A stretch of 64,000 bases of DNA from Streptomyces lacrimifluminis (GCF_014646095.1 NZ_BMMU01000002.1:372001-436000); one strand, 5' to 3'. Positions 9,624-18,451 are shown, counted from the first letter of the stretch. The notes: generated by a model not told the origin, from the sequence alone. Translations and numbers: made by a program.

Positions 9624-11623
9624 CAGGCCCCCTTGGCGTCGGCGAAGGGCTCACCGTGGACATACCGGCCGAGCGCGGTGAGCGGGAAGACCTGGCGGTA
9701 GAGGTGGTAGTTGATCGAGAAGTCCCAGGGGAATCCTGTGCCGGTGAAGTACGGCTCGTCCCACGAGCCGTCCGGCAACTGGGTCGCCGCGAGCCACTCG
9801 ACACCGCGTTCGACGGCCTTGGAGTCGTGCTCCCCGGCGGCCAGCAGGGCGAGCAGCGCCCAGGCCGTCTGGGAGGCGGTCGAGGCGCCCCGGCCGCTCC
9901 AGTTCACGCTGTCGTCGTAGGAGCGCAGGTCCTCGCCCCAGCCGCCGTCGTCGTTCTGGACCTTCTCCAGCCAGCCCACCGCGCGCCGGATCGCCGGGTG
10001 CGCGGCCGGCAGGCCGGCCGCGGTCAGTGCGGGCACCACCGAGCCGGTGCCGTAGACGTAGTTGACGCCCCAGCGGCCGAACCACGCACCGCCCGGCTCC
10101 TGTTCGGCGAGCAGCCACTCGATGCCGCGCCGGGTGCGCGGATCGTGGGACATGCCCTCGACGGCGAGCATCTCCACGACATGCGCGGTGACGTCGGCGG
10201 ACGGCGGGTCGATGACCTCACCGAAGTCGCAGAACGGCAGCTTGTTGGGGAGGGTGCTGGTGTTGTCGACGTCGAAGGCGCCCCAGGCACCGTTCTTCGA
10301 CTGCATCCCGAGGTTCCAGCGCACCCCGCGCCCGATGGCCTTCTCCACCCGCTCGGGGTCGTGGTGCCGGACGCGGCGCAGCGCGAGGACGACTTCGGCG
10401 GTGTCGTCGATGTCGGGGTAGTTGTCGTTGTGGAACTCGAACGCCCAGCCGCCCGGAGGCAGTTCGGGGCGGCGTACGGACCAGTCGCCGGGCCGGACCA
10501 CCTGCTCGCCCAGCATCCAGTCGGCGGCCTTGACCAGTTGGGGGTGGTCGGCGGGCAGCCCCGCGTCGGCGAGGGCGATGACGGCGAGGCAGGTGTCCCA
10601 CACCGGCGACTGGCAGGCCTCGATCATCCGGGCCCCGTCCTCGCGCCACACCGTGAAGCGGTCCAGGGACTCCAACCCGGCCCGCATGACCGGGTGTTCG
10701 AGGTCGTAGCCGAGCAGGTGCAGGGCGATCACCGAGTAGACGGCGGGCGGCTGGATGCCTCCCCAGCAGCCGTCGTTCTCCTGGCGCTCGATGATCCAGC
10801 GGGCGGCGGCGTTCATGGCCGCCTTCCGCAGCCGGCGCACCGCCACCTTGCGGTAACCGTGCAGGACCCGGTCGAGACGCTGGAAGGCACCGTCCCAACT
10901 GGCCAGCGGGGCGAAGGACTTGCCCGGGTTCGGCAGATCGGGGTCGATGTGAAGCTCGTCGAGCGGGAAGGGCGCCGGGCGGACCGGGCGCTTCGCGCTG
11001 ACGATGGTGAGCGGCACGATGGTCTGCCGGGCCCAGCAGCCGAAGTCGTAGATGTTGAGCGGCATCCACTTCGGGAAGTAGATGAGTTCCGGCGGGAGTT
11101 CGGGGAGATCGTCCCACTTCCACCAGCCGAACAGGGCCAGCCAGATGCGGGTGAAGACCCGGGCGGCGGCGATGCCTCCCCGGTCACGGATCCAGGCGGA
11201 CGCCTTCGCCATGTGCGGCGCTTCGGGTGCGTCCCCGGCCAGCCGCAGGGCGACGTACGCCTCGACGGTGGCGGAGAGGTCGGCGGGTCCGCCGTGGAAG
11301 GTGGCCCAGGTGCCGTCGTCGCGCTGCTCGCCGCGGATGAACAACGCGGCTGCCTGGGTGGTCTGTTCGTCGCGGATACCCAGGAACTGACGGAGCAGCA
11401 GGTCCTCTGCGTCCATCGTGACGTTGGTCTCGAGGTCGCCCTTCCACCAGCCCTCGGCGTCCTGCCGCGCGAGCAGATGATCGGTGGCACGCCTCATGGC
11501 ATGCGCGGCGGCATCCTGAATCCCTGCCGCCACTGGGGCGTTGGTGGTGTCGGTGTCGGTTTCGCTGGCCGAGGCAGCGCGAGGCGGGAGTGCCCCGGTG
11601 CTTCCGTCGGTCGTCGCTGTCAT
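9623..11623 (-). CDS. shc: Squalene-hopene cyclase
   Basis: Cyclises squalene to hopene/hopanol, the core reaction of the cluster, as a monotopic membrane enzyme. ATG 11623 (MTATTDGSTG) is preferred to the longer open frame because GAAGGGGA precedes it; length is 666 residues. The protonating DxDD motif is DIDD at 404-407 (NYPDIDDTAEV). QW-type repeats recur through the protein, for example QENDGCWGG, QSKNGAWGAFD, QEPGGAWFGRWG, QNDDGGWGED and QLPDGSWDE. It follows the polyprenyl synthase after a 112-bp gap holding a hairpin, and it overlaps hpnG. Confidence 0.97.
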   Translation of the reverse strand: MTATTDGSTGALPPRAASASETDTDTTNAPVAAGIQDAAAHAMRRATDHLLARQDAEGWWKGDLETNVTMDAEDLLLRQFLGIRDEQTTQAAALFIRGEQRDDGTWATFHGGPADLSATVEAYVALRLAGDAPEAPHMAKASAWIRDRGGIAAARVFTRIWLALFGWWKWDDLPELPPELIYFPKWMPLNIYDFGCWARQTIVPLTIVSAKRPVRPAPFPLDELHIDPDLPNPGKSFAPLASWDGAFQRLDRVLHGYRKVAVRRLRKAAMNAAARWIIERQENDGCWGGIQPPAVYSVIALHLLGYDLEHPVMRAGLESLDRFTVWREDGARMIEACQSPVWDTCLAVIALADAGLPADHPQLVKAADWMLGEQVVRPGDWSVRRPELPPGGWAFEFHNDNYPDIDDTAEVVLALRRVRHHDPERVEKAIGRGVRWNLGMQSKNGAWGAFDVDNTSTLPNKLPFCDFGEVIDPPSADVTAHVVEMLAVEGMSHDPRTRRGIEWLLAEQEPGGAWFGRWGVNYVYGTGSVVPALTAAGLPAAHPAIRRAVGWLEKVQNDDGGWGEDLRSYDDSVNWSGRGASTASQTAWALLALLAAGEHDSKAVERGVEWLAATQLPDGSWDEPYFTGTGFPWDFSINYHLYRQVFPLTALGRYVHGEPFADAKGA

Positions 11624-11670
11624 GGCTTCCCCTTCGTGCAGTGGCATGTCTCTGCTGTGGGTCCGCCGTC

Positions 11671-11701
11671 GGCCGGTGCGCCGCTGAAGGCGGCGCCGGC
11701 C
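11671..11701. other. Intercistronic hairpin between polyprenyl synthase and shc
   Basis: GGCCGGTGCGCCGC (11671-11684) can pair with GCGGCGCCGGCC (11690-11701), with one bulged base and a 5-nt loop. It lies in the 112-bp gap, which is the largest inside the otherwise overlapping hopanoid operon, about 50 bp before the shc start. No T-run follows, so it is more likely an RNA-stability or processing element, or a weak attenuator, than a full terminator. Function is inferred. Confidence 0.4.
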
Positions 11702-11735
11702 GGCGACTACGCGAGGCTTATTCGACCGATAGTGA

Positions 11736-12866
11736 TCATCTCTTTCGTACGACGACGAAGTCGGCGAGCGCCGTGAACTGCGCACGCACCCGGTCGGGCA
11801 TGTCGATGGCGCTCAGTGCGTCGACGGCGATGGTGTGCTGCCGGCGCGCCTCCTCTGCGGTCCACTCACGGCCGCCCGCCTGTTCGATCAGGGCGGCGCG
11901 GGCGGCGAACTCCTCCTCGGAGAAGTTCTCGAAGTCGCTGCTCTTCGCGTCGGCGGCGAGGAGAGCGCCGAGCCGCTCGGCGGCCGGGCCGTTCGCCGCG
12001 AGGGCGGCGACGACGGGCAGGGACTTCTTGCGCTGGCGCAGGTCGCTCCAGGTCTGCTTGCCGGTGGACTCCGGGTCGCCCCAGATGCCGAGGAGGTCGT
12101 CGACGGCCTGGAAGGCCAGGCCGAGGTGGTAGCCGTACTTCTCCAGGGTGTCGGCGGTGCGGTCGTCCGCGCCGCCGAGGACCGCGCCGATGGAGCTGGC
12201 GCAGGCGAGCAGGGCGCCGGTCTTGTTGCCCTCCATCTCCAGGCACTCCTCGACGCTGACGCGGTCGCGGTGCTCGTAGGAGATGTCCTGGGCCTGGCCG
12301 TCGATGAGGGCGCGGGTCGCGGTGGTGAGGCGGCGGGTGGCGCGGCCGGCCTCGACGGTGCCGAGTTCCAGGAGGATCTCGTTGGCCAGCGCGAACAGGG
12401 CGTCACCGACCAGGATGGCCTGGGCGGGGCCGTGCACCTTCCAGACGGTGTCGCGGTGGCGGCGCTGTTCGTCGCCGTCCATCAGGTCATCGTGCAGCAG
12501 CGAGAAGTTGTGCACCAGCTCGACGGCGACCGCGCCGGGGATGCCGACCTCGGGGTCGGCGCCGGTGACCTCGGCCGACAGCACGGCGAGTGCGGGGCGT
12601 ACGGCCTTGCCGCCGTCGCCTGCGGCAGGCCTGCCCTGGGCGTCGATCCAGCCGAAGTGGTAGGCGGAGACGGTGTCCATGGGCGCCGCGAGACGGTCGA
12701 TCGCCGCCCGCAGTACCGGAGTGGCCAGGGTCCGGCCGCGCTCCAGGAGCGCGGTCACGTCCACCGCGTCGGCGACTTTCGGGGCCGGGGGCACAGTGGG
12801 CACAGTCTCTCCTCTTGTTGCGGTGCTGGGGGTGCGAGGACCTGCCGCGTGCTGATGATCGAGCAT
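11736..12866 (-). CDS. Polyprenyl (farnesyl/geranylgeranyl-type) diphosphate synthase
   Basis: A chain-elongating prenyltransferase, probably supplying farnesyl diphosphate for squalene synthesis by HpnC/D/E. It has the first aspartate-rich motif HDDLMDGD (DDLMD at 126-130), GKAVRP at 86-91, the substrate region GNKTGALL and the second motif VDDLLGIWGD. ATG 12866 overlaps the hpnE stop (TGATG) with GGAGGAG just upstream, giving 376 residues. An alternative GTG at 12803 with AGGAGAG upstream would give 355. Product chain length cannot be read with certainty. Confidence 0.93.
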   Translation of the reverse strand: MLDHQHAAGPRTPSTATRGETVPTVPPAPKVADAVDVTALLERGRTLATPVLRAAIDRLAAPMDTVSAYHFGWIDAQGRPAAGDGGKAVRPALAVLSAEVTGADPEVGIPGAVAVELVHNFSLLHDDLMDGDEQRRHRDTVWKVHGPAQAILVGDALFALANEILLELGTVEAGRATRRLTTATRALIDGQAQDISYEHRDRVSVEECLEMEGNKTGALLACASSIGAVLGGADDRTADTLEKYGYHLGLAFQAVDDLLGIWGDPESTGKQTWSDLRQRKKSLPVVAALAANGPAAERLGALLAADAKSSDFENFSEEEFAARAALIEQAGGREWTAEEARRQHTIAVDALSAIDMPDRVRAQFTALADFVVVRKR

Positions 12867-14284
12867 CAGGCTGCCTCCTCCACGTCGAAGAGGTGGTGGC
12901 GGGGCCGGCCCAGGGCGCCCAGCGCGGCACCGGCCGCGCCGACTCCGCTGCGGACCGCACTCTCCATGGTCGCGGGCCACCCGGTGGCGGTCCACGAGCC
13001 GGCCAGGTACAGGCCGGGGATTCTGGTACGGGCGCCGGGCCGCAGCCGGCCGACGCCGGGGGTGGGGGCGAACGTCGCTGTCCGCTCCCGGGTGACGAAG
13101 AAGTCCCGTACGCCGGCGCCCCGCGCGCGGGGCAACAGCCGCTCCAGCTCCGGCAGATACCGCTCGCGCAGCGCTGCCACGGGCTCGTCGATCTCGTCGT
13201 GCGCCGCGGACTGCGACAGCGCCAGATACTGGCCGTCACCGCCGAGCCCGGACGCCTCGGTCCGGTCGAAGACCCACTGGACCGGGCTGCCGAGCGCGGC
13301 CAGGAACGGCGTGCTCAGCACCTTCCGGTCGTACACCACATGCACGTTGAGAATGGGTGCGGTGCCGATCTCCAGCAGCCGTTCGGGGGCGTCCAGCGCG
13401 CCTTCCGGCAGCAGATCGTGCGCCTCTCGCTGGGCCACGGCGAGCACGACGGTGTCCACGTCGAGCGTCTCACCGGGAACCTGAACGGTCCAACGGCCGT
13501 TCTCGTTGTGTTGGATGGAGGTGACGCGTGTACGGACTTCGGTACGCACGCCCGCGGAGTCGAGCGCCTTGCGGGCCAGAGTGTCGTGCAGTTCGCCCAG
13601 CGGGACGCGCGCCCAGCCGATGTCGGCCGCGCCCGGGTCGGACAGCAGACCGGTCTTGAACACCATCGCGGCGAGCCCCAGGGAAGAGTCCCCGGCCACC
13701 GCGTTGAGGGTGGCGACCCCCACCAGGTCCCACAGTGCCTCGACGGCACGCTCGGACTGACCGTGGGCGGCCAGCCAGCTGCCGAAGTCCTGCGCGTCGA
13801 GCGCCGGGTCGGCGAGGTCCAGCGCCTTGAGCGCGAGCGCGGCACGTCCCACTCTGGCGCGCTCGGCGAGCGAGAGGTGCGGATACGTGGCCAGGCTGCG
13901 CCCGAGATGCAGCGGCACGGGCAGCGCGTCGCGGCGGAGTCTGCCCAGGCGCCGTCCGGCCGGCTTCGCCACGTCGACGACGGGTACGTCGAGACGAGCC
14001 TGTACCGGAGCGAGCTCGGCACCGTCGATGCGGTCGAGGAACCAGCGGTAGGCGGTGCAGCAACGCAGGTACACGTGCTGGCCGTTGTCGACGGTGAGGC
14101 CGTCGCGCTGGAAGGAGAAGGCGAGCCCGCCGAGCCGCGGCCTGCCTTCGAGCAGCGTGACGCGGACACCGGCGTCGGCGAGCGAGAGCGCCGCGGTGAT
14201 GCCCGCGAGGCCTCCGCCGACCACCACGGCGCTCTTCTCACCGTGCCTGCCCGGACGTTCCCCATGCTGTGTACCGTCGCTCAT
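12866..14284 (-). CDS. hpnE: Hydroxysqualene dehydroxylase, FAD-dependent HpnE
   Basis: A 472-residue FAD-dependent amine-oxidase/phytoene-desaturase-like enzyme that reduces hydroxysqualene to squalene in the HpnC-D-E route. The dinucleotide fold is VVVGGGLAGITAA near the N-terminus, and the C-terminal flavin motif is PGLYLAGSWTATGWPATMES. ATG 14284 is chosen for its GGGGGGAG ribosome site and because it overlaps the stop of the preceding 46-codon ORF (ATGA). Its own stop overlaps the prenyl synthase start. Confidence 0.92.
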   Translation of the reverse strand: MSDGTQHGERPGRHGEKSAVVVGGGLAGITAALSLADAGVRVTLLEGRPRLGGLAFSFQRDGLTVDNGQHVYLRCCTAYRWFLDRIDGAELAPVQARLDVPVVDVAKPAGRRLGRLRRDALPVPLHLGRSLATYPHLSLAERARVGRAALALKALDLADPALDAQDFGSWLAAHGQSERAVEALWDLVGVATLNAVAGDSSLGLAAMVFKTGLLSDPGAADIGWARVPLGELHDTLARKALDSAGVRTEVRTRVTSIQHNENGRWTVQVPGETLDVDTVVLAVAQREAHDLLPEGALDAPERLLEIGTAPILNVHVVYDRKVLSTPFLAALGSPVQWVFDRTEASGLGGDGQYLALSQSAAHDEIDEPVAALRERYLPELERLLPRARGAGVRDFFVTRERTATFAPTPGVGRLRPGARTRIPGLYLAGSWTATGWPATMESAVRSGVGAAGAALGALGRPRHHLFDVEEAA

Positions 14285-14421
14285 CGCGCACTCCCCCCTG
14301 TGCACCCGCCGCGCCGGATGAACGCCGCACGGCAGGCCGTTGAAGTCAGGGACGCCGTCTTCGACCGGAGGGTTGCGCGACGTTTCGCCGGAGGCACATC
14401 ACCTTGCACCGAATTGTCCAT
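14281..14421 (-). CDS. Conserved small protein of the hopanoid cluster, DUF6380-like
   Basis: A 46-residue ORF (MDNSVQGDVPPAKRRATL... ending GGCTGGSAR) filling exactly the space between hpnD and hpnE. Its ATG overlaps the hpnD stop (TGATG at 14419-14423) and its TGA overlaps the hpnE start (ATGA at 14281-14284); AGGAGG lies upstream. The product is Arg/Ser/Thr-rich and basic, without a clear membrane segment, and has two Cys. I recall a Streptomyces family DUF6380 resembling it; that label is from memory. Its role is unknown. Double translational coupling argues that it is expressed with the squalene enzymes. Confidence 0.75.
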   Translation of the reverse strand: MDNSVQGDVPPAKRRATLRSKTASLTSTACRAAFIRRGGCTGGSAR

Positions 14422-15371
14422 CAGACACGCCTCCTGACGTTCCGCCGGGAGACATGCCGGGCGTCCAGACCCGACAGGCCGCGCACCGCGACGTACGCCT
14501 TCTCGCGCCCGGGCAGTGAGACCCGGCCGCGCAGCACGGCCTCCGGCTCGCGCTCGATGCGGTCGAGGAGCCGACGGTAGATGCCGGCCATGGCGGCGAC
14601 ACAGGCGCCACTGCGCCGGTCGAGCATGGGCAGCAGCCCGTAACCCTCGGCGAACAGGGCGCGGGCGCGCCGTACTTCGAAGTGGACGAGGCCCGCGAAG
14701 TCGGAGCCCTCCGGCGGCCTCGGCCCGCTGAACCCGGCCGAGCAGCCGAACTTGGCGAGGTCGTCGGCGGGCAGATAGATCCGCCCGTCCTCGGCGTCCT
14801 CGCGGACGTCCCGCAGGATGTTGGTGAGCTGGAGTGCGAGCCCCAGCGTGTCGGCGTACTCGGAGGCGCGTTCCGAACCGCGCGCGCCCCGCTCCGTACC
14901 GAACACGCCCAATGACAGCCGCCCGATGGCCCCGGCCACACAGCGGCAGTAGACCTTCAGGTCGTCCCAGGTCTCGTACGTCTCCCCCCGTACGTCCATC
15001 ACGACGCCGTCGATGAGTTCGTCGAGGCCGCCGAGCGGGATCGGGAAGTGCGTCGCCGCGTGACTGAGGGCGACCGCGACCGGGTCGGTGTCGTCCTCGT
15101 CGACCGCGCCCTCGCGCACCCGGGTGAGCAGCGCTCTGGTGTCCTCCAGGCGTGCCGCCTTGGCCTCGGGGGCCAGCGTGCCGTCACCGATGTCGTCGAC
15201 GCGCCGCGAGAACGCGTACAGGGCGGACATCGCGCGCCGCTTCGACGTCGGCAGCAGTCTGATGCCGTATGCGAAGTTGCGGGCCTGCTGCCCGGTGACG
15301 GACTCGCAGTAGCTGTAGGCGGCGAGTACCGGTGCGGACACGTGCGGTTCCGACTCCACGCTCCGGATCAC
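14421..15371 (-). CDS. hpnD: Presqualene diphosphate synthase HpnD
   Basis: A 316-residue squalene/phytoene-synthase-family enzyme condensing two farnesyl diphosphates to presqualene diphosphate. Both aspartate-rich motifs are intact: RVDDIGDG and LRDVREDAEDGRIYLP. The GTG start at 15371 overlaps the hpnC stop (GTGA), with GGAG just upstream; the conserved N-terminus MIRSVESEPHVSAP supports it. The stop overlaps the small ORF that follows. Distinguished from HpnC by its N-terminal QQARNFAYGIRLLP and by operon position. Confidence 0.94.
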   Translation of the reverse strand: MIRSVESEPHVSAPVLAAYSYCESVTGQQARNFAYGIRLLPTSKRRAMSALYAFSRRVDDIGDGTLAPEAKAARLEDTRALLTRVREGAVDEDDTDPVAVALSHAATHFPIPLGGLDELIDGVVMDVRGETYETWDDLKVYCRCVAGAIGRLSLGVFGTERGARGSERASEYADTLGLALQLTNILRDVREDAEDGRIYLPADDLAKFGCSAGFSGPRPPEGSDFAGLVHFEVRRARALFAEGYGLLPMLDRRSGACVAAMAGIYRRLLDRIEREPEAVLRGRVSLPGREKAYVAVRGLSGLDARHVSRRNVRRRV

Positions 15372-16270
15372 CCCTCTCCTCGCAGGGTTGTGCCCACCTC
15401 GCGCAGCAACTGGATCCTGCCGGGCTTGGGCGGGCCGGGAAGTACGTCGTACTCGGCGGCGACGATCGCTCGGACCGCCGCCTTTCCCCCCGCCACGAAG
15501 CCCGCGAGCAGCAGCCTCAGCCTGCCGTGGACGCTACCCACGAGAGGGGTGCCTTCATCCAGCAGGCCACGGGCGCGTTCCGTTTCGTACGCGATCAGTG
15601 CGCGCACCGCCGCGCCTGCGGTGGGGGCGGCGAGATCCGCCTCCTGGACGTGAAAGCGCTTCATGTCCTGGGCGGGCAGATAGATCCGGTCGCGGCCGAG
15701 ATCCTCGGCGACGTCCTGGAGGTGCTCGACGATCTGGAGGGCCGTGCACACGGAGTCGGAGCGGCGGATCCGCTCGGGCGTCGCGGTGCCGGTGACAGCG
15801 AGGACGAGGCGCCCGACGGGATTGGCCGACAGCTCGCAGTAGGCGAGGAGGTCCTCGTACGTCTCGTACCGCCCGACCAGCTGGTCCTGACGGTTGGCGG
15901 CGATCAGGCCGAGGAACGGCTCGGGGGTGAGCGAGCACCGGCGGACGGTCGGCTGGAGCCGGCGCAACAGGGGGTGGCGCGGGGTGTTGTCGAAGACCCT
16001 GCGCAGGTCGGCCTCGAGGGCGTCGAGGAGGACGAGCCTGTCGTCGGCCTCTTCGGGGGCGACGCCCAGCAGGCGGGCGTCGGCGCCGCCGGGGGCCAGG
16101 TCTCCGTCGCCGATGTCGTCGACCAGACGGGCGAAGCCGTAGACGGCCATGAGGTCGGTGCGCCAGGCCTTGGGGAGGAAGAAGGGTGCCACGGGGAAGT
16201 TCTCGTCCGCGGCCTTGTCGAGGGTGCCGCGCTCCGGGTCGTCGGTCCGCGCGGGGCCGGTTGCGGTCAC
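15368..16270 (-). CDS. hpnC: Squalene synthase-like HpnC (hydroxysqualene synthase)
   Basis: The first gene of the hopanoid operon: 300 residues, squalene/phytoene-synthase fold, taken to convert presqualene diphosphate to hydroxysqualene. Motifs are LVDDIGDGD and LQDVAEDLGRDRIYLP, and the N-terminal ENFPVAPFFLP is typical of HpnC. The GTG at 16270 is used; no strong ribosome site precedes it, and no better start is visible upstream in frame. Upstream lies about 310 bp of non-coding DNA with a perfect 12-bp palindrome, presumably including the operon promoter. Confidence 0.93.
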   Translation of the reverse strand: MTATGPARTDDPERGTLDKAADENFPVAPFFLPKAWRTDLMAVYGFARLVDDIGDGDLAPGGADARLLGVAPEEADDRLVLLDALEADLRRVFDNTPRHPLLRRLQPTVRRCSLTPEPFLGLIAANRQDQLVGRYETYEDLLAYCELSANPVGRLVLAVTGTATPERIRRSDSVCTALQIVEHLQDVAEDLGRDRIYLPAQDMKRFHVQEADLAAPTAGAAVRALIAYETERARGLLDEGTPLVGSVHGRLRLLLAGFVAGGKAAVRAIVAAEYDVLPGPPKPGRIQLLREVGTTLRGEG

Positions 16271-16582
16271 CGGTCGCTGCCCGGGGCGGGGACGGCACTC
16301 GGTGTGGGGAGCTGGGGAGTTTCCGTAGCCATCGCCGTCACATCTCCCGTTCTACACTGCGGACCCAATGGGCACTATTTCGGACACGCCGCCCAGCCGT
16401 CCACGCGGCGGTCTATGCCGGGTGTCGCGTGTTATCGCCCCACTTGCCGCGATTCAGCACTGGTACAGCTTACGTTGTACAACGCGCCATGGTCCGTCGG
16501 GGTGTCCTGCGCATCACAAGAACGCACCGATTGGCGTCAAGATTCCTAGGGCGTCACGGAGTTGACGTTTCCTTTGCAGACG
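16271..16582. promoter_or_regulatory. Leader/promoter region of the hopanoid operon with 12-bp palindrome
   Basis: No convincing gene is present. A perfect palindrome, CGTTGTACAACG, sits at 16473-16484, about 200 bp upstream of hpnC, in a locally AT-richer patch. It is a reasonable operator candidate. I could not identify a -35/-10 pair with confidence. A plus-strand ORF beginning at 16368 has poor coding character and is not called. Confidence 0.4.
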
Positions 16583-16617
16583 CGGGGCCCCGCCGGAACA
16601 GTTCCGGCGGGGCCCCG
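16583..16617 (-). terminator. Terminator after the ABC exporter operon
   Basis: A perfect 17-bp inverted repeat: CGGGGCCCCGCCGGAAC (16583-16599), one central A, and its complement (16601-16617). It starts 34 bp beyond the ABC ATPase stop codon in the direction of transcription and separates that operon from hpnC. There is no marked T-tract, as is common for high-GC actinomycete terminators. Confidence 0.85.
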
Positions 16618-16650
16618 ATTCGCCCGGTTGATGACCGGTTCACCGACCGG

Positions 16651-17430
16651 CTACCTGCCGGTGAACTTCTCGTACTCCTTGAGGACCTCGTCCGTCGGCC
16701 CGTCCATGCGCAGTTCGCCGCGTTCCAGCCACAGGACACGGTCGCAGGTGTCACGGATGGACTTGTTGTTGTGGCTGACGAGGAACACCGTGCCCGCGTG
16801 CTTGCGCAGCTCGCGGATGCGGTCCTCGGAGCGCTTCTGGAAGGAGCGGTCGCCGGTCGCCAGTGCCTCGTCGATCATCAGTACGTCATGGTCCTTGGCC
16901 GCGGCGATGGAGAACCGCAGCCGCGCCGCCATGCCGGAGGAGTAGGTGCGCATGGGCAGAGTGATGAAGTCGCCCTTCTCGTTGATGCCGGAGAAGTCGA
17001 CGATCTGCTGGTAGCGCTCCCTGATCTCCTCGCGGGACATACCCATCGCGAGGCCGCCCAATATGACGTTCCGTTCGCCCGTGAGGTCGTTCATCAGGGC
17101 GGCGTTGACGCCGAGGAGCGAGGGCTGCCCGTCCGTGTACACATGGCCGCTCTCGGCCGGGAGCAGGCCGGCGATGGCGCGCAGCAGGGTCGACTTGCCG
17201 GAGCCGTTGGAGCCGATCAGGCCCACGGCCTCACCACGGTAGGAGACGAAGGAGACGCCCCGTACGGCGTGCACCTTGCGGACGCCGGGTGACTCGCCGC
17301 GCCTGATGATGCGGTTGAGGGCGGCGGTGGCGCTGCCCTTGCCGGTCTTGGCGCCGTTGACGCGGTAGACGATGTGGAGCTCGTCCGCGATGACAGTGGG
17401 GATCTTGTCCCCGGGAATCGGGTCAGCCAC
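16651..17430 (-). CDS. ABC transporter ATP-binding protein, TagH/Wzt-like polymer exporter
   Basis: A 259-residue ATPase of the teichoic-acid/polysaccharide exporter type. Walker A is GSNGSGKS (73-80); Walker B is VLMIDEALATGD. The signature loop reads SSGMAARLRFSIA, the form seen in TagH, Wzt and KpsT rather than canonical LSGGQ. There is no C-terminal carbohydrate-binding extension. The start overlaps the permease by 8 bp, so the two form one exporter. As the last gene of the 23.7-16.6 kb operon, it implies that the operon's product is exported across the membrane. Confidence 0.92.
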   Translation of the reverse strand: MADPIPGDKIPTVIADELHIVYRVNGAKTGKGSATAALNRIIRRGESPGVRKVHAVRGVSFVSYRGEAVGLIGSNGSGKSTLLRAIAGLLPAESGHVYTDGQPSLLGVNAALMNDLTGERNVILGGLAMGMSREEIRERYQQIVDFSGINEKGDFITLPMRTYSSGMAARLRFSIAAAKDHDVLMIDEALATGDRSFQKRSEDRIRELRKHAGTVFLVSHNNKSIRDTCDRVLWLERGELRMDGPTDEVLKEYEKFTGR

Positions 17431-18352
17431 GGCCGTACCTCTCCTCCGCCTTCCAGAAGTACACGAAACCGCCGACGGCGAGGAGCGCGGCCCAGCCGCC
17501 CGCGACCGCCCAGACGTGCGGCGGCAGGTTCTCCGAGCCGTAGCCGTCGATGAGCGCGAAGCGCATCAGGTCCATGTAGATGGCGGCCGGGTTCCACTGG
17601 AGGACGTCGGCGAGCCACTGCGGCTTGTCGGCCAGCATGACCGGGATGGAGAACATCACGCCGGACGCGTACATCCACGTACGCATCACGAACGGCATCA
17701 GCTGGGCGAGGTCCGGGGTCGACGCGCCCCACCGGGCCATGATCAGCGCGAGCCCGGTGTTGAAGAGGAACTGGAGTACCAGCGCCGGGACGATCAGCAG
17801 CCAGGACGCCTTGGGGTAGCTGCCGAAGCCGACCGCCACCACGAACAGCACGATCATCGAGAAGAGCAGCTGCTGGAGCTGCTGGAGCGCGAAGGAGACC
17901 GGCAGGGCGGCGCGCGGGAAGTGCAGGGCGCGCACCAGGCCCAGATTGCCGGAGATCGCGCGTACGCCCGCCATCACCGAGCTCTGTGTGAAGGTGAACA
18001 CGAAGACGCCCGTGACGAGGAACGGAATGTACACCTCGCGGGGCATACCGCGGTCGGCTTCGAGGATCACGCCGAAGATGAAGAAGTACACGGCCGCGTT
18101 CAGCAGCGGTGTGGCCACCTGCCACAGCTGGCCGAGTTTGGCCTGGCTGTACTGGGCGGTCAGTTTCGCCTGCGAGAAGGCCAGGATGAAGTGACGCCGT
18201 CCCCAGAGCTGGCGGACGTACTCGACGAGTCGAGGGCGGGCGCCGCTCACGGCGAGCCCGTACTTCGCGGCGAGGTCGGCCGCGGAGAGGCCGTCGTCGG
18301 GTGACGGTCGGTCGCTCACCGCGACACCGCCGTCATGCGTTGTCTCACTCAC
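17423..18352 (-). CDS. ABC-2 type transporter permease, TagG-like
   Basis: A 309-residue membrane protein with a cytoplasmic N-terminal region and about six hydrophobic segments (for example VYFFIFGVIL, IPFLVTGVFVF and SMIVLFVVAVGFG). This matches the ABC-2 permeases that export lipid-linked teichoic acid or O-antigen polymers. It is partnered with the overlapping ATPase. A 99-bp gap separates it from the glycosyltransferase gene upstream, so it could share the operon transcript or have its own promoter. Confidence 0.9.
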   Translation of the reverse strand: MSETTHDGGVAVSDRPSPDDGLSAADLAAKYGLAVSGARPRLVEYVRQLWGRRHFILAFSQAKLTAQYSQAKLGQLWQVATPLLNAAVYFFIFGVILEADRGMPREVYIPFLVTGVFVFTFTQSSVMAGVRAISGNLGLVRALHFPRAALPVSFALQQLQQLLFSMIVLFVVAVGFGSYPKASWLLIVPALVLQFLFNTGLALIMARWGASTPDLAQLMPFVMRTWMYASGVMFSIPVMLADKPQWLADVLQWNPAAIYMDLMRFALIDGYGSENLPPHVWAVAGGWAALLAVGGFVYFWKAEERYGRG

Positions 18353-18451
18353 AAATGGAAACTTTCGTCTTCAATATGCGCAGCTGAACGGGGCAGAGCG
18401 CGGGCCGTGGCCGGGATGCGGCCGGCCCGCGGGGCTCTCAGGGAGAGCTTG

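Noticed and set aside
16368..16565. 65-codon ORF in the hopanoid operon leader
   Set aside because: No ribosome site, no coding bias and no family resemblance; it overlaps the palindrome region.
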